Source of the DNA: Wuchereria bancrofti
Lineage: Eukaryota > Nematoda > Chromadorea > Rhabditida > Onchocercidae
Reading direction: 5' to 3'
Length of the DNA: 64,000 nt
Assembly: GCA_005281725.1 (NCBI GenBank)
Contig: SSBO01000013.1
Coordinates: 2,288,445 to 2,352,444 of the forward strand
The position numbers were made by a program, and so were the translations under genes. The notes under the pieces are model-generated. The model worked only from the letters and a program-made list of their open reading frames with translations, was not told the origin of the DNA and searched no databases. Below, piece by piece: positions 63,755 through 64,000 of the stretch (the stretch's first letter is position 1; every line of letters begins with the position of its first letter).

Positions 63755-64000
63755 CTGAAAATACAAAAAAAGAAAAAAAGGTTTCACACCAAAAATATTA
63801 TAATTGATATCAAATATGGGGAATATATCCAAACATCACATTTGATTGTCTTACTTTTTTTCTAATAATTTTTTACTTTTACTTCTAATAATTATTACTA
63901 AATAATGATTATTTATTTTTTTTAATCTTATTTTACTAAATATTCAATTTGAATAATTTTTTCTTTTTTTTATAAAAGTAAACAATTGTTATTTGAAAAA

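Noticed and set aside
1..64000. CRISPR arrays, bacterial operons, Wolbachia-derived insertions, rRNA or tRNA genes
   Set aside because: No regularly spaced repeats, no long intron-free bacterial-type ORFs, and no rRNA or tRNA sequence recognised by eye; a covariance-model scan for tRNAs was not possible.

Overview
The window is strongly AT-rich eukaryotic DNA with short exons, small introns, TTTCAG-type splice acceptors a few bases before start codons (as expected for spliced-leader trans-splicing), and a gene resembling the nematode-restricted warthog/hedgehog-related family. It most probably comes from a nematode. A filarial or related parasite is my guess from composition and architecture; no sequence comparison was possible.

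Layout. 1-7850 has no gene I can support: low-complexity AT DNA, polypurine tracts, a perfect 1-kb duplication around a single N, and a cluster of (TG)n microsatellites. 7851-26937 holds five genes, all on the minus strand. In transcription order they are a SAM-dependent methyltransferase (24871-26937), mitochondrial methionyl-tRNA synthetase (20449-24273), Ku80 (15396-20212), a PP2A B'' subunit like PPP2R3C (11466-14384) and the ribosome-biogenesis factor RRS1 (7851-10420). Every exon junction in these five was placed by reading-frame continuity, and each gene has a trans-splice-like acceptor just before its start, so the array could be a polycistronic operon. A 1.8-kb divergent region separates it from a 29-exon plus-strand gene for the chromatin remodelling factor RSF1 (28696-37858).

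After a 3-kb intergenic stretch comes a plus-strand dihydroflavonol-reductase-like extended SDR (40858-44051). Convergent to it is a minus-strand, secreted, probable Wart-domain protein with a glutamine-rich tail (46268-49700). From 50.9 to 55.5 kb there are weak or damaged plus-strand coding segments: a small acidic ORF, a Ulp/SENP-like (C48) cysteine-protease module with an in-frame stop, and a Ser/Asp-rich gene model needing a one-base frameshift. 55.5-62.9 kb is mostly AT-rich, with a second perfect duplication (1684 bp) around a single N. The 3' end of an unidentified minus-strand gene runs off the right edge.

Both N-flanked duplications look like unmerged contig overlaps, so the true locus is probably about 2.7 kb shorter. 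The identified genes are ordinary housekeeping genes (translation, DNA repair, chromatin, signalling). I found no convincing new biological system. The least explained parts are the decayed protease region, the Wart/poly-Q gene and the right-edge gene.
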